64,000 bases of DNA, from the NCBI GenBank assembly GCA_003963405.1, contig RXIY01000014.1, forward strand, positions 21,430-85,429. The letters are read 5' to 3'. Source of the DNA: Hyphomicrobiales bacterium (lineage in GTDB: Bacteria > Pseudomonadota > Alphaproteobacteria > Rhizobiales > Beijerinckiaceae). Below, one piece after another: positions 27,565 to 37,041 of this stretch. The first letter of the stretch is position 1. Every line of letters starts with the position of its first letter. The notes below the pieces were generated by a model. It worked only from the letters and a program-made list of their open reading frames with translations. It was not told where the DNA came from and made no database searches. Position numbers and translations under genes: made by a program.

Positions 27565-29219
27565 TTGGCTCCTTCTTTTCCCTGCTCGCCACTTTCGCCT
27601 ATGGGCCAGAGATCATTGCAATCGCCTTGGCGACTCCGCTCGTGTTTCTGACCGGCTGCGCAGCGCAGCGCCTGCGGGCAGCGAGACCGGCGCTCCTGGC
27701 GCTGGCCCCGGTTCCTGCGCTCGCCGCGGCGATAGTTGCCGCCGATTCCGGCCCGCTGGTGCTGGACCAGACGCTGTTTCCGGCTGTCTTCGTCCTCGGT
27801 CCGCCGGGCGCGCTGCTCTTGGGAGCGAGCGCCTTGCTCTGGATCGCAGGGGGCGCCTTTGCGATCGCCGTCATGCGAGAGGAAATGGAGAACGGCTGGT
27901 TCGCCGCCTGCTGGCTGCTGACCCTTCTCGGCAATATCGGCGTCTTTCTCTCGGCTGACCTCGTGAGTTTCTATCTCGCTTTCGCCTTGGTCAGCCTGCC
28001 GGCCTTGGGACTGATTGCCGGATCCCGAGGCATGGAGGACGTGGGGCGCCTGTATTTTTTCGTGGCGCTGCTGGGGGAAGCGTTTCTGATTGTCGCCTTC
28101 GTGGCGCTCGCGCTTGGCGCGCCCGAACACAGTCTTCTCATTTCGGATGGCGTCGACGCGCTCGCCGCCTCACCCTGGCGGAACGTGGCGCTCGCTCTGC
28201 TGATCGCCGGCTTCGCGACGAAAATAGGTCTTGTCCCGTTTCACGTCTGGATGCCTTCCAGCTATCGAGCAGCGTCGATCCCGGCGGCCGCGGTTTTGAG
28301 CGGTGCGGCCGTCAACGCGGGCGTCATCGGGCTTATCCACTTTCTTCCCTGGGGGCTCCACCTCGCCTTTTGGGGCGACGCCCTCGTCGCGTTCGGCATG
28401 ATTGGAGCGTTTTACGGCGTGGCGATCGGCCTGACGCAGCGTGACGCCAAGGCGATTTTAGCCTATTCCAGCGTCAGTCAGATGGGCCTCGTCGCCGCCA
28501 CGCTCGGCAAGGGCCTCGTCGCCGGAAACGCCGCCGCGGCGGGCGCCGCCGCCCTCTACGCCGCGCACCATGGACTTGCGAAAGGCGGCCTGTTTCTGGC
28601 GGTGGGGGTCGTCCTGTCGCGAGTTCCAGGACGCAGCGCCTGGATCGAAGCGCTTGTCGCTTTGCTGGCCCTCAGTCTTGCAGGTTTGCCTCTGACCGGC
28701 GGCGCGATTGCAAAATTGGCGATCAAAGAGCCGCTCGGGGACGGCGTCGTCGGCGCTCTTTCGATTTTATCCGCGGCTGCCACCACCTTGCTTATGCTGC
28801 ATTTCCTGGCGCGTCTCCTCAAGACGCCAAGGCGTCGAGCAGAACCATTTGCGCCAAGTCCGATATCTCCATGGCTTGTCGTGGCCACGGCGTCGGTCGG
28901 CGTTCCGGCCGTCTGTTTATTCGCCGGAACGCCGGCGGGCTTGGCGACGCTGCTCGACTATCGTCTGGTCTGGGAGTTCCTTTGGCCCGTCCTGGCCGGA
29001 GCCGCGCTGGGGGCTGCTTACGGGCGCCGGCTCGATCAGGCGCCAAACGTGCCCGAGGGCGACGTCGCAGCTTTGCTGCAACGGGCCGGAGAACCTTCGG
29101 AAGGGCTCGGCGTCGCCCTCGAATGTGCGGACAACAGCTTGAGGAAGTGGCCCGTCGCGGCGGCGATGCTGCTCGCGGTCGCGACGGTGATTGCGGGGAC
29201 GGGAATTTTCGCGCGCTGA
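27561..29219 (+). CDS. Second NuoL/M-like ion-translocating subunit of the Mrp-type operon
   Basis: The 552-residue protein has about 14-16 TM helices. It shows the TM7-type Lys (GFATKIGLVPFHVWMPSSYR), the TM8 Lys/His region (AHHGLAKGGLFLAVG) and AYSSVSQMGLV, as in NuoL/M and MrpA N-terminal halves. It starts at ATG 27561, overlapping the mrpD stop. By content it may replace the missing MrpA N-terminal half. It ends 33 nt from the convergent DUF992 gene. Assignment to MrpA-N versus another NuoM paralogue cannot be settled by eye. Confidence 0.82.
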   Translation: MIGSFFSLLATFAYGPEIIAIALATPLVFLTGCAAQRLRAARPALLALAPVPALAAAIVAADSGPLVLDQTLFPAVFVLGPPGALLLGASALLWIAGGAFAIAVMREEMENGWFAACWLLTLLGNIGVFLSADLVSFYLAFALVSLPALGLIAGSRGMEDVGRLYFFVALLGEAFLIVAFVALALGAPEHSLLISDGVDALAASPWRNVALALLIAGFATKIGLVPFHVWMPSSYRAASIPAAAVLSGAAVNAGVIGLIHFLPWGLHLAFWGDALVAFGMIGAFYGVAIGLTQRDAKAILAYSSVSQMGLVAATLGKGLVAGNAAAAGAAALYAAHHGLAKGGLFLAVGVVLSRVPGRSAWIEALVALLALSLAGLPLTGGAIAKLAIKEPLGDGVVGALSILSAAATTLLMLHFLARLLKTPRRRAEPFAPSPISPWLVVATASVGVPAVCLFAGTPAGLATLLDYRLVWEFLWPVLAGAALGAAYGRRLDQAPNVPEGDVAALLQRAGEPSEGLGVALECADNSLRKWPVAAAMLLAVATVIAGTGIFAR

Positions 29220-29251
29220 CCGAGTTTGAAAACCCCGGGGAGAAGCTTTGC

Positions 29252-29746
29252 TCAACGCCCCCGGTAGGTGAGCCTCAGACCGGCGACGCCCGCCGCGACA
29301 TTGAGACCGGTCTGGGCTTGCACGCTCAAGGGCTGAAGCACGATGGAGTTTTGCGAGCCGCCCACGAGCACATTGGCGCCGCCTCCCACGCCGACCGAAG
29401 CATTCGCCGAGACGCCAGCAAATGTTCCCTCCAGGGCGCCGCGCGCGAGTCCGTTCGTTGGGCCGAGCACTGTCCAGATCATACGGCTCGGACCCTTGAT
29501 TCCGACATCGAGACCCAGCCGTGTGATCCGCGCCGAATAAGACTGGCGAGGCGAGGCGCCCACCGGATCAAACACGCAGGAGAGCCGCTGCCGCGATCCG
29601 ATGATAGCGCCGATGCTGCCGCGCCCGTTGCATGTCAACGTTCCCGCGACGATTCCAGCCTCCTGCGCAGACACCGGATTTGGACTCGCGATCCCCAGGG
29701 TCGATATTGCGACCAGAAGCCCTACTGCTTTGCCGGCTCTCTGCAT
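29252..29746 (-). CDS. DUF992 exported protein
   Basis: The 164-residue protein has a signal peptide (about 1-28, ending near VSAQ) and a DUF992 domain (GTLTCNGRGSIG at the front, LRLTYRG at the end). This family is widespread in Rhizobiales and its function is unknown. ATG 29746 behind GGGG is preferred over an upstream ATG at 29782, which would add 12 residues before the signal peptide. It converges on the Mrp-like operon. Confidence 0.8.
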   Translation of the reverse strand: MQRAGKAVGLLVAISTLGIASPNPVSAQEAGIVAGTLTCNGRGSIGAIIGSRQRLSCVFDPVGASPRQSYSARITRLGLDVGIKGPSRMIWTVLGPTNGLARGALEGTFAGVSANASVGVGGGANVLVGGSQNSIVLQPLSVQAQTGLNVAAGVAGLRLTYRGR

Positions 29747-29821
29747 GACGCCCCATCTTTTCAACTGAATGAAGATTGCCATTCTTACTATGGAACTTCG
29801 CGCCCGACAACATTGTTCAGC

Positions 29822-30886
29822 TTAAGTCTTTGAAGACGACGCAGACGCCAGCCCATTAGGTTTCGCGATCACATCATAGGCGACGCTCAGCGCGACGGTC
29901 GCCGGCACCGCCAGCACCACGCCCATGGCCCCGAAAAGCGCGCCGAACGCCAGCATGCAGAAGAGCAGCACCACGGCCGGCACGCTCAAGGAGCGGCTTT
30001 GAAGAAACGGCGTAATCAAATAACCCTCTATGAAGCTCGCGCCGCCGATTGATAGTGCGGCAGCTGCGGCGCTATCGATCCCATGCGGCAAGGCGACCAG
30101 CGCCCCGACCACAAGTGCGATCATCGAGCCAAAATAAGGGATGAAGGCCAACGCGCCGCTGATCGTCGCAAGGGCGAGCGGCGCCGGCGCGCCGAACGCC
30201 CATAGGGCGGCTCCAGCGAAGACCGTATTCATCGCGACGACATAAAATTGCAACACCATCCATTGTCGCAGCGCGGCTCCGGAGCGGTGGAGAAACGCCG
30301 CCATTTTTTCCCGGTGTTGCTCCGGGGTCAGGACCAAGACTCCTTCGAGATGACCCTTCGGATCCGAAGAAAGATAAGCCGCGCCGATGATCGCGATCAG
30401 CGTCATGGCGAGGGCGTTGCCTACCGATCCGAGCGCGGCTCCGACATGCTGGGCGATCGGAGCCGCCGCCTTCGAGTAATCCATCTCCAGGATGAATTTT
30501 TCCACGAAGCGGCCCCAGGGATGCTCTTCGACGAGTCGCTGGATGAGCGCCATCGCGGCCGGCACGTCGAGCGCCACTTCGTCATATTGCCGGAGAAGCT
30601 GACCCCCGAACGCCATCAGCGTCACCGCGACTCCCCCGGCGATCGCCAGAGCGACCGCGAGAAGCGAAAGACCCGGCGCAATCCCTAAGCGCCGTCCAAC
30701 GTTTTCCGCGGCGCCCCGCCAGGCGACTGCAATGACAATCGTCGCGAAGACAAGCGGCAGGAAGACCGAAAGCCTCCAGAAAAGAAGGCCGAGCGCCACA
30801 GCGACCGCGCCGATCGCCGTGACGGCGACCGCGCGCGCGATGAAGTCGGGCTGGTCGAGATTCTTCGTCAGGAAATTAAGCTTCAT
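29822..30886 (-). CDS. AI-2E family permease
   Basis: The 354-residue membrane protein of the PerM/TqsA (DUF20, AI-2E) family has about eight TM segments. The central amphipathic region and the conserved FIPYFGSMIALVVG and GASFIEGYLITP segments fit. Family members export autoinducer-2 or transport Na+ or other small solutes, so substrate is open. It is divergent from a second, different AI-2E family gene 191 nt away. Confidence 0.82.
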   Translation of the reverse strand: MKLNFLTKNLDQPDFIARAVAVTAIGAVAVALGLLFWRLSVFLPLVFATIVIAVAWRGAAENVGRRLGIAPGLSLLAVALAIAGGVAVTLMAFGGQLLRQYDEVALDVPAAMALIQRLVEEHPWGRFVEKFILEMDYSKAAAPIAQHVGAALGSVGNALAMTLIAIIGAAYLSSDPKGHLEGVLVLTPEQHREKMAAFLHRSGAALRQWMVLQFYVVAMNTVFAGAALWAFGAPAPLALATISGALAFIPYFGSMIALVVGALVALPHGIDSAAAAALSIGGASFIEGYLITPFLQSRSLSVPAVVLLFCMLAFGALFGAMGVVLAVPATVALSVAYDVIAKPNGLASASSSKT

Positions 30887-31077
30887 GGCGCGCCTCGAGT
30901 GTTTCGGCGGGGAGTGTTTGGAGCGCCCCGCAAGAGACGCCGCCCTTATCGCGAGGTCATGTCGGTTCCAAGACTTCGTCCAGCAACAACCGGCGACCGG
31001 CCTAATCTTGACATTGCGGTAGGGCTGCCGTCAATAAACGCGCTCGAGCGCCGTCGCGCAAAAGAGAGAAGTTTGTC

Positions 31078-32109
31078 ATGTCCAATGGACGCGTTATCGA
31101 AACGACATCCATCATTGTGACAATCCTCCTTGCGCTGACCGCGTTCAAGTTCGCCCAGGCCGTTGTGGAGCCTGTGATTTTCGCGTTTTTCATCATCGAG
31201 ATCGTCTGGCCGATGCAGACGGCGCTGCGCTCCAAATTGGGTAAGGGCGCGGCGATGGCGGTGACGGTCCTCCTGACCGTGACGGCGGCTCTGGCGCTCT
31301 TCTCGATAATCGTGTGGAGCGGTCGTCAAATCGCCGAGTGGATCAGCCAAAACGCCGATCGAATTCAGGATTCGCTGATAGCGTCGACCGCCTGGCTTGA
31401 GAAATACGATATTTTCATATTTGCGCTCCTCGCGGATCATTTCAATCCAGCGGCGGTGGTCCGCCTCGTTCCCGTGGTGGCGATGCGGGTAAACACGATC
31501 CTCGCCTTCGCCCTCATCGTGCTCATTTACGTGATCTTGGGCCTGGGAGAGACGGATATTATGACACAGCGCATCGCCGCGCTGAAAAATCGCGACGCCA
31601 GCCAACGGCTCATCGCCGCCGGCCGAAGGATCGGAACGAAGTTTCGCACTTATGTGCTCGTACGGACCATTGCGAGTCTGGCGACCGGCGTCGCCGTATG
31701 GGGCTTCGCGCGCTTCATAGGTCTCGAACTCGCGGGAGCCTGCGGCGTGCTCGCCTTTGCGCTCAATTACTTGCCTTACATTGGCTCGTTCATTGTCAGC
31801 GCGCTTCTGCCATTATTCGCCTGGGTGCAATTCGGGTCAGGCGAGACGGTCTTCGTGGTGATCCTTGGCGTCCTGTTCATTCAGGCGATCATTGGCAGCT
31901 ACCTGGAGCCTCTATTTTCCGGCTCGGCTCTATCGATTTCGCCGCCGCTTGTTCTCTTTTCGATTATCTTGTGGACATATCTGTGGGGAGCACTGGGCGC
32001 CTTTCTCGGCGTGCCGCTTGCAATCGCTGCGTTGACATTGTTCGAGGAATTCCCCTCGACGGCCTGGATTGCCGACATCTTGTCCGGCGGCCGAACAGCG
32101 AAAGTCTGA
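31078..32109 (+). CDS. AI-2E family permease (second copy, divergent)
   Basis: The 343-residue protein is of the same family as its neighbour but clearly diverged (ALNYLPYIGSFIVS and IIGSYLEPLFSG in place of the other's motifs). Start is ATG 31078. The two genes face away from each other across a shared promoter region of 191 nt. No quorum-sensing gene is nearby. Confidence 0.82.
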   Translation: MSNGRVIETTSIIVTILLALTAFKFAQAVVEPVIFAFFIIEIVWPMQTALRSKLGKGAAMAVTVLLTVTAALALFSIIVWSGRQIAEWISQNADRIQDSLIASTAWLEKYDIFIFALLADHFNPAAVVRLVPVVAMRVNTILAFALIVLIYVILGLGETDIMTQRIAALKNRDASQRLIAAGRRIGTKFRTYVLVRTIASLATGVAVWGFARFIGLELAGACGVLAFALNYLPYIGSFIVSALLPLFAWVQFGSGETVFVVILGVLFIQAIIGSYLEPLFSGSALSISPPLVLFSIILWTYLWGALGAFLGVPLAIAALTLFEEFPSTAWIADILSGGRTAKV

Positions 32110-32441
32110 AAGGCCGCCGAAAGCGCGGCCTCGGCGGCGCTTCTCTTCGATGCTGATCAGCGGACGATACGGAAGAATGGTCTCGCGGCACTGATCGTGC
32201 CCGATCACGAACTGAATCTTCGCATATGCAGCCGCGCGAGCCACAACGCGCTTGCGCATCCGCCTGTTAATCCCATCTCAAGGCTCAGGCAATCAGGGAC
32301 GCGCCCCCTTGCCGGCGCGCGTCAGCGAGTACATCTCGCTTGCATACCCGTGACGCCGACGAACTCCGCCACACACTCCAAAGCCTTTTAAGTCACATAA
32401 CCATCGGCGGCGCCGTTGTAATCGGAAGCGGAGCAGAGTGC
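32110..32441. other. 332-nt stretch without a recognised gene
   Basis: I see no gene with a plausible binding site and coding pattern here. A minus-strand open frame over part of it has no homology I recognise. It should contain the promoter for the secreted helical protein and potF-like gene. Confidence 0.4.
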
Positions 32442-33374
32442 ATGGCCAACCTTACTGCAAAACTCGCGAATTTCGCGCAGGCGGCCGTAGTCGCTTTCTC
32501 GGTCCCGGTCGTTTCACCAGCATCTGCCCAGCTGTTCCGGGGTCCCCGGCTGGCGCAACAAGCAACGCCCGACCAGTTCGTCACCAATGTCCGTTACCGC
32601 CCCGCACGCCACTTCGTGCGGCGCGTTCTCCCCGCCGAACAGAGTTCGGAGGCACCCGAACCCGGGGGCGCGACAGGCGAGGCGCTCGCCGCTTGCGAGA
32701 AAGGAATCGGAAAATCCGAGGACCTCAGTCTGCCCGGGACCAAAGGGGAGATCAAACTTGATCGGTGCTATCGCGGACGCGAGCAGCTTGTCTGCAGCCT
32801 CGCGGCGCTTTCGTTACAGGCAAAGGCGCTTGTTCAGGATTTCTCCAAGATCATTGAAGCCAACTATCCAGACGTTGCCAATGTGGACTCCATTTGCCGC
32901 ATGGCGCCCGAGAATCTCGCCGCCCATATGCAGAAAGCCTCCACTTTCTCGACGCGATTCAGGGACCTGAAAAACGAATATGACCGGCGCCTCGCCTGCG
33001 TGGAGAAAGTCGAGCAATCTCTGCAACAGGTAAGCTTGGCCGATATGCCTCGCTCAGATGAAATATTGAAATCGGTGAATGAAACGCTGCAGGGAGACAT
33101 CAAAGACGTCGCCGCGACACGGCAGGTCCTTCTGGACCTCGCCGAAAGAATGGATTCGTCCCAAAAGGCAATCGCCGTCATCCAGAAGCTTTATCGAACG
33201 ATGTGCTTTGCTCAAACTCCGGAGCAGCCGATCAGCGCCGCCGTGCAGGAAAAACCTCCAATAATGCAACCGGCGGCGCCGGCGCCGCAGTTCACACCTA
33301 CAAAGAAGGAAGAAGTAGAGCAGCCGCCGCTCAACAGGGGTCTCCCCGATGGCCATATCAAGACAAATCCGTAG
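32442..33374 (+). CDS. Secreted helical protein of unknown function
   Basis: The 310-residue protein has a signal peptide (about 1-30, ending PASAQ), a basic linker and then a long helical, coiled-coil-prone region (about 90-260) with four Cys in its first part (LAACEKG, DRCYRG, LVCSL, SICRM) and two later (LACVEK, TMCFAQ). The tail is Pro-rich. ATG 32442 with GGAAGCGGAG upstream is preferred over 32340. Its end overlaps the start of the polyamine-type binding protein by 26 nt, so the two are probably translated together and may work together outside the cytoplasm. Confidence 0.6.
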   Translation: MANLTAKLANFAQAAVVAFSVPVVSPASAQLFRGPRLAQQATPDQFVTNVRYRPARHFVRRVLPAEQSSEAPEPGGATGEALAACEKGIGKSEDLSLPGTKGEIKLDRCYRGREQLVCSLAALSLQAKALVQDFSKIIEANYPDVANVDSICRMAPENLAAHMQKASTFSTRFRDLKNEYDRRLACVEKVEQSLQQVSLADMPRSDEILKSVNETLQGDIKDVAATRQVLLDLAERMDSSQKAIAVIQKLYRTMCFAQTPEQPISAAVQEKPPIMQPAAPAPQFTPTKKEEVEQPPLNRGLPDGHIKTNP

Positions 33375-34497
33375 CGCCGCCGTGTGGCTGGCCTGGATTG
33401 CGGCCTTTTGTAGTTTCCCCGCGTCGGGGCAGGAGCGCATCGTCAATGTGCTCGGATGGAATGACTACATCGATCCTGGCGTCATACTCGATTTTACCGA
33501 TGAAACCGGAATCAAGGTTACCTACGACTCTTACGACTCAGACGCATCTCTGGAAAAAAGGCTGAGATCAGGAACGGAAACCTTCGACGTCGTCATCGTC
33601 TCGGCGCCTACGCTGTCGAAAGATATCGCCAAGGGCGCCTATTTGAAGCTCGATGAAAATAATCTTCCCAACAAGAAATATCTCTGGCCCGAAATAATGG
33701 ACCTTCTTTCAAATTATGACATAGGGAACCGCTTCGCTGTGAACTACATGTGGTTTACCGTTGGAATTTCTTACAATGTCGAGAAAATAAGAAGCACATT
33801 GGAAGCTGTGGCGGGCCATCGCGCATCGGCGCGGGCCGACGCTTCGCCGCCATTCGATTCCTGGGCTGTGCTGTTCAAACCTGAATATCTGCGCAAATTC
33901 TCGAACTGCAGCATAGGCGTAGTCGACAGCCCTGAGTATCTGCTAGCCATCGCGCGGCGATATTTATGGTCTGATTGGAAGTCCGCCGTCGGCCTGTCGC
34001 ATGACACGGATCTCAAACGCGCAGCTGACATGTTGAGCGTCGTGCTGCGAGACGTAAAAAAACTGACGGGGTCGAATTACGCCGCCGCGCTGTCGAATGG
34101 CGAAGTCTGCATGGCCGTCGGCTATTCATTGGACAGTTTGCGCGCGCGCGATCAGGCGCGGGAAGCCAATAACGGCGTCGATATCGCTTACGTGCTCCCC
34201 CGTGAAGGCGCGCCCGTCTTGATGGATAATCTTGCCATCTTGAAAGGGGCCCCGCATGTCGCGGAAGCCTATCAGTTCATCAATTTTCTGTTACGTCCGG
34301 ATATTGCCGCCAGGAACACCAACTTCACACATGCCGCAAACGGAGTTTCGGCATCGACGCCCTTCGTGGATAAAACAATTGCCGGGAACAAGTCCGTTTA
34401 TCCCGACGCCGCCGTCGTCGAGCGGCTTTTCGTGCCCGAAAAAACCTATGCGCCGATGCAGGACGCGTTGTTGCGTGAATGGGCGCGCATCAAATAG
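33349..34497 (+). CDS. Orphan polyamine-type ABC substrate-binding protein
   Basis: The 382-residue periplasmic protein has a signal peptide (about 1-27) followed by the PotD/PotF fold: VLGWNDYIDPGVILDFTDETGI, shown in part, near the N-terminus, FDVVIVSAPTLSKDIAKG, and late LPREGAPVLMDNLAI. These are typical spermidine/putrescine-binding segments. No permease or ATPase gene lies next to it, so it either serves a transporter elsewhere or has become a sensor. It overlaps the secreted helical protein gene by 26 nt. AT content is slightly higher than its neighbours. Confidence 0.82.
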   Translation: MAISRQIRSAAVWLAWIAAFCSFPASGQERIVNVLGWNDYIDPGVILDFTDETGIKVTYDSYDSDASLEKRLRSGTETFDVVIVSAPTLSKDIAKGAYLKLDENNLPNKKYLWPEIMDLLSNYDIGNRFAVNYMWFTVGISYNVEKIRSTLEAVAGHRASARADASPPFDSWAVLFKPEYLRKFSNCSIGVVDSPEYLLAIARRYLWSDWKSAVGLSHDTDLKRAADMLSVVLRDVKKLTGSNYAAALSNGEVCMAVGYSLDSLRARDQAREANNGVDIAYVLPREGAPVLMDNLAILKGAPHVAEAYQFINFLLRPDIAARNTNFTHAANGVSASTPFVDKTIAGNKSVYPDAAVVERLFVPEKTYAPMQDALLREWARIK

Positions 34498-35041
34498 GGT
34501 AAAGATCAAGCTGTAGCGCCGCGCCAACCGACCCTGAGGCTCTACAGCGGCGCCCGTCACGGGGCGACGCCGCCCGTCTCGGCCCCAGCACGCCAGCAAC
34601 GGCGCACTTTTCACCAAGACCCAAAAGCCGGCTACGCGCTGCCGGACACCATTCCGATCTCGCCGCCGCCGTGACTGGTCCTCTCCGCCTCGCTGATCGA
34701 CGGGAGTCCTTTGTGGCGAAGCTGCGCAAGAGGTAGCGGCTGGTTCGGGAAAAATGCCAAGAGGCAGGCGGGTCCCGGGAGCGGCCACGGCCTGCGCAAA
34801 ATCCGCTGCTGAGGCCGGAGCGACGATTCCAGATTGAAAGTGGTTACCGCTCCGGACGGGCGCAAGGCAAAGGGCTCGCTGTGCACGCTGGATGCTGATC
34901 GCCGGGGTCTGGCGTGGGACGCTGCGGCAAGGCTCTTGGCGAACGTAGGGTGAACTTCCATGCCCTCACCCCCTCTCTCGGCGTTTCGACCTAGAGAAGA
35001 AGATGCGCAGCAACAACAAGTTAGATGCTGGGAAAGGTCAA
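34498..35041. other. 544-nt stretch without a recognised gene
   Basis: Several open frames cross this stretch on the minus strand but none has a recognisable domain or ribosome binding site. A short palindrome-like pair (CTGTAGCGCCG near 34511 and CTACAGCGGCG near 34541) follows the potF-like gene. It may hold decayed coding sequence. Confidence 0.4.
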
Positions 35042-35126
35042 TGGTGGGGGAAGTAGGACTCGAACCTACGAAGGCTTAGCCAGCGGATTTACAGTCCGCC
35101 CCCTTTGCCGCTCGGGACATTCCCCC
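35042..35126 (-). tRNA. tRNA-Tyr (anticodon GTA)
   Basis: Read on the minus strand: a 7-bp acceptor stem GGGGGAA (35126-35120) pairs with TTCCCCC (35052-35046), followed by A and an encoded CCA. The anticodon loop CTGTAAA gives GTA, there is a long class II variable arm, and the T-arm loop is GGTTCGAGTCC. The 85-nt length fits tRNA-Tyr. Confidence 0.96.
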
Positions 35127-35442
35127 ATCTTGCTCTCTGCCTAGCTTGGAAGCCAGACCGGAGCATGCACGTGACGACATTGACCGGGTTTGAGCGCCCG
35201 CCGCCGTCTCGTCCGCGACGCTGTGTAGAGGAAAGCGCCAGCTCAGTCAAACCCCCGCGGCTCTATCCAGCGGAAAGATTTTTCGAAGCCCGAGAGATCG
35301 ACGAAAGCCCGCGCCTTTCGCCGATACAGGCGCGCCCTCATCGGTCAAAGAGGAACGCGAGCGGGCGCACTGCGAAGCTGGAACATCCGCCTGAAGGCAG
35401 GCGTTTCCCCAGAAAATGGGCTCGCCTCGGGGATCGGGAAAA

Positions 35443-37038
35443 ATGACGGCGCAGATGAGGGTTTCGGCCGTTGGGCCGCACGACGCTTTTCCCCTCCGCC
35501 AGCCGCAGCCCACCTTTCGCAATCTCGAGGCGCCGCGCCTCTATGAAGAAGCGATCAAGCGCGGGGAAGGCGCGATTGCGGATGGCGGCGCGCTCGTCGT
35601 CGAGACGACGCCGCATACCGGCCGCTCTCCGGGCGACAAATTCATTGTACGCGACGCGCTGACCGACCGCGCTGTTTGGTGGGAAAATAATCAGCCTCTT
35701 GCGCCAGAGCAGTTCGACAGACTCCATGAAGACATGCTGGCGCATGCGCGGGGCGTCGCGCTCTTCGCTCAGGACCTCCAGGTCTGCGCTCATCCGCGCC
35801 ACAGCCAGCGCGTGCGCGTCTTCAGCGAACTCGCCTGGCATTCTCTTTTCATCCGCAATCTTCTGATCAGGCCGCCGCAACTCGACGACGATCCAGCTGA
35901 CATCACGATCATCGACCTCCCGTCGTTCCGGGCGAATCCCGCGCGCCATGGCTGCGGTTCGCAAACGGTGATCGCCCTCGATTTCACACGGCGCGTGGCG
36001 CTGATCGGCGGCACGCGTTACGCCGGCGAGATAAAGAAATCCGTATTCACTCTCCTCAACTTCCATATGCCCGCCCAGGGCGTGTTGCCCATGCATTGCG
36101 CGGCGAACGACCACGAAAGCGGCGCGGCGGTCTTTTTCGGCCTCTCGGGCACAGGCAAGACGACGCTTTCCGCCGATCCCGAGCGCGCCCTGATCGGCGA
36201 CGACGAGCACGGCTGGGGCGACGCCGGCCTCTTCAATTTCGAAGGCGGTTGCTACGCCAAGGGCATAAGACTGTCCCGCGAGTTCGAGCCGGAAATATAC
36301 GCCGCGGCGGAACGCTTCGGCGTCGTTCTGGAAAACGTGAGAATGAATCCCGAGACGCGGCAGATCGACTTCGCCGACGACTCGATCACTGAAAACACGC
36401 GCATCGCCTATCCGATGGACTTCATTCCAAACGCGGCGCGCGAAGGCTGTGCGGGACACCCAAGAAATGTCGTGCTGCTCACCTGCGACGCCTTTGGCGT
36501 GCTGCCGCCGATCGCCAGGCTCGACCCGGCGCAAGCCATGTATCATTTCCTTTCCGGCTATACGGCACGGGTTGCGGGCACGGAGACAGGCGTTCGCGAA
36601 CCGCAGGCCGTGTTCTCCACCTGTTTCGGCGCCCCCTTCATGCCGCGCCATCCTTCGGAATATGGAGCCTTGCTGCGCGAACGCATTCTCGAGCATCAGG
36701 CGAATTGCTGGCTCATCAATACCGGCTGGACAGGCGGCGGCTATGGCGATGGCGAACGCATGCCGATCGCCTTGACGCGAACGCTGCTGAGAACCGCGCT
36801 GCAAGGCGGGCTGAGAGACGCGCCATACCGACCCGACCCCTATTTCGGCCTGTTGACGCCGCTCGCGGCGCCTGGCGTCGACGCTTCTCTTTTAGACCCG
36901 GCCGCCACGTGGCGCTCACGCGAGGCCTTCGACGAGGCCGCGGGAAAAGTGGCGGCGATGTTTTCAGCCAACTTCCAGAGCTTCGAGCCATTCGTCGGCC
37001 GGGACGTGCGCGACGCTGGTCCGCGCCCGCCGATCTGA
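35443..37038 (+). CDS. pckA: Phosphoenolpyruvate carboxykinase (ATP)
   Basis: The cytosolic gluconeogenic enzyme converts oxaloacetate and ATP to PEP, CO2 and ADP. The 531-residue protein has the P-loop [11 protein letters not shown], the metal/oxaloacetate motif DDEHGWGD, and [13 protein letters not shown] near the N-terminus, all diagnostic of the ATP-dependent family. ATG 35443 behind GGGAA is chosen; an ATG at 35416 in frame is possible. It converges with the GH2 gene with only 3 nt between the stops. Confidence 0.96.
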   Translation: MTAQMRVSAVGPHDAFPLRQPQPTFRNLEAPRLYEEAIKRGEGAIADGGALVVETTPHTGRSPGDKFIVRDALTDRAVWWENNQPLAPEQFDRLHEDMLAHARGVALFAQDLQVCAHPRHSQRVRVFSELAWHSLFIRNLLIRPPQLDDDPADITIIDLPSFRANPARHGCGSQTVIALDFTRRVALIGGTRYAGEIKKSVFTLLNFHMPAQGVLPMHCAANDHESGAAVFFGLSGTGKTTLSADPERALIGDDEHGWGDAGLFNFEGGCYAKGIRLSREFEPEIYAAAERFGVVLENVRMNPETRQIDFADDSITENTRIAYPMDFIPNAAREGCAGHPRNVVLLTCDAFGVLPPIARLDPAQAMYHFLSGYTARVAGTETGVREPQAVFSTCFGAPFMPRHPSEYGALLRERILEHQANCWLINTGWTGGGYGDGERMPIALTRTLLRTALQGGLRDAPYRPDPYFGLLTPLAAPGVDASLLDPAATWRSREAFDEAAGKVAAMFSANFQSFEPFVGRDVRDAGPRPPI

Positions 37039-37041
37039 GTC

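Noticed and set aside
34632..34961. Open frames between the potF-like gene and tRNA-Tyr
   Set aside because: No binding site, no domain and no codon pattern like the neighbours.
35338..36804. 488-residue open frame opposite pckA
   Set aside because: Antisense to an unmistakable PEP carboxykinase with no recognisable motif.
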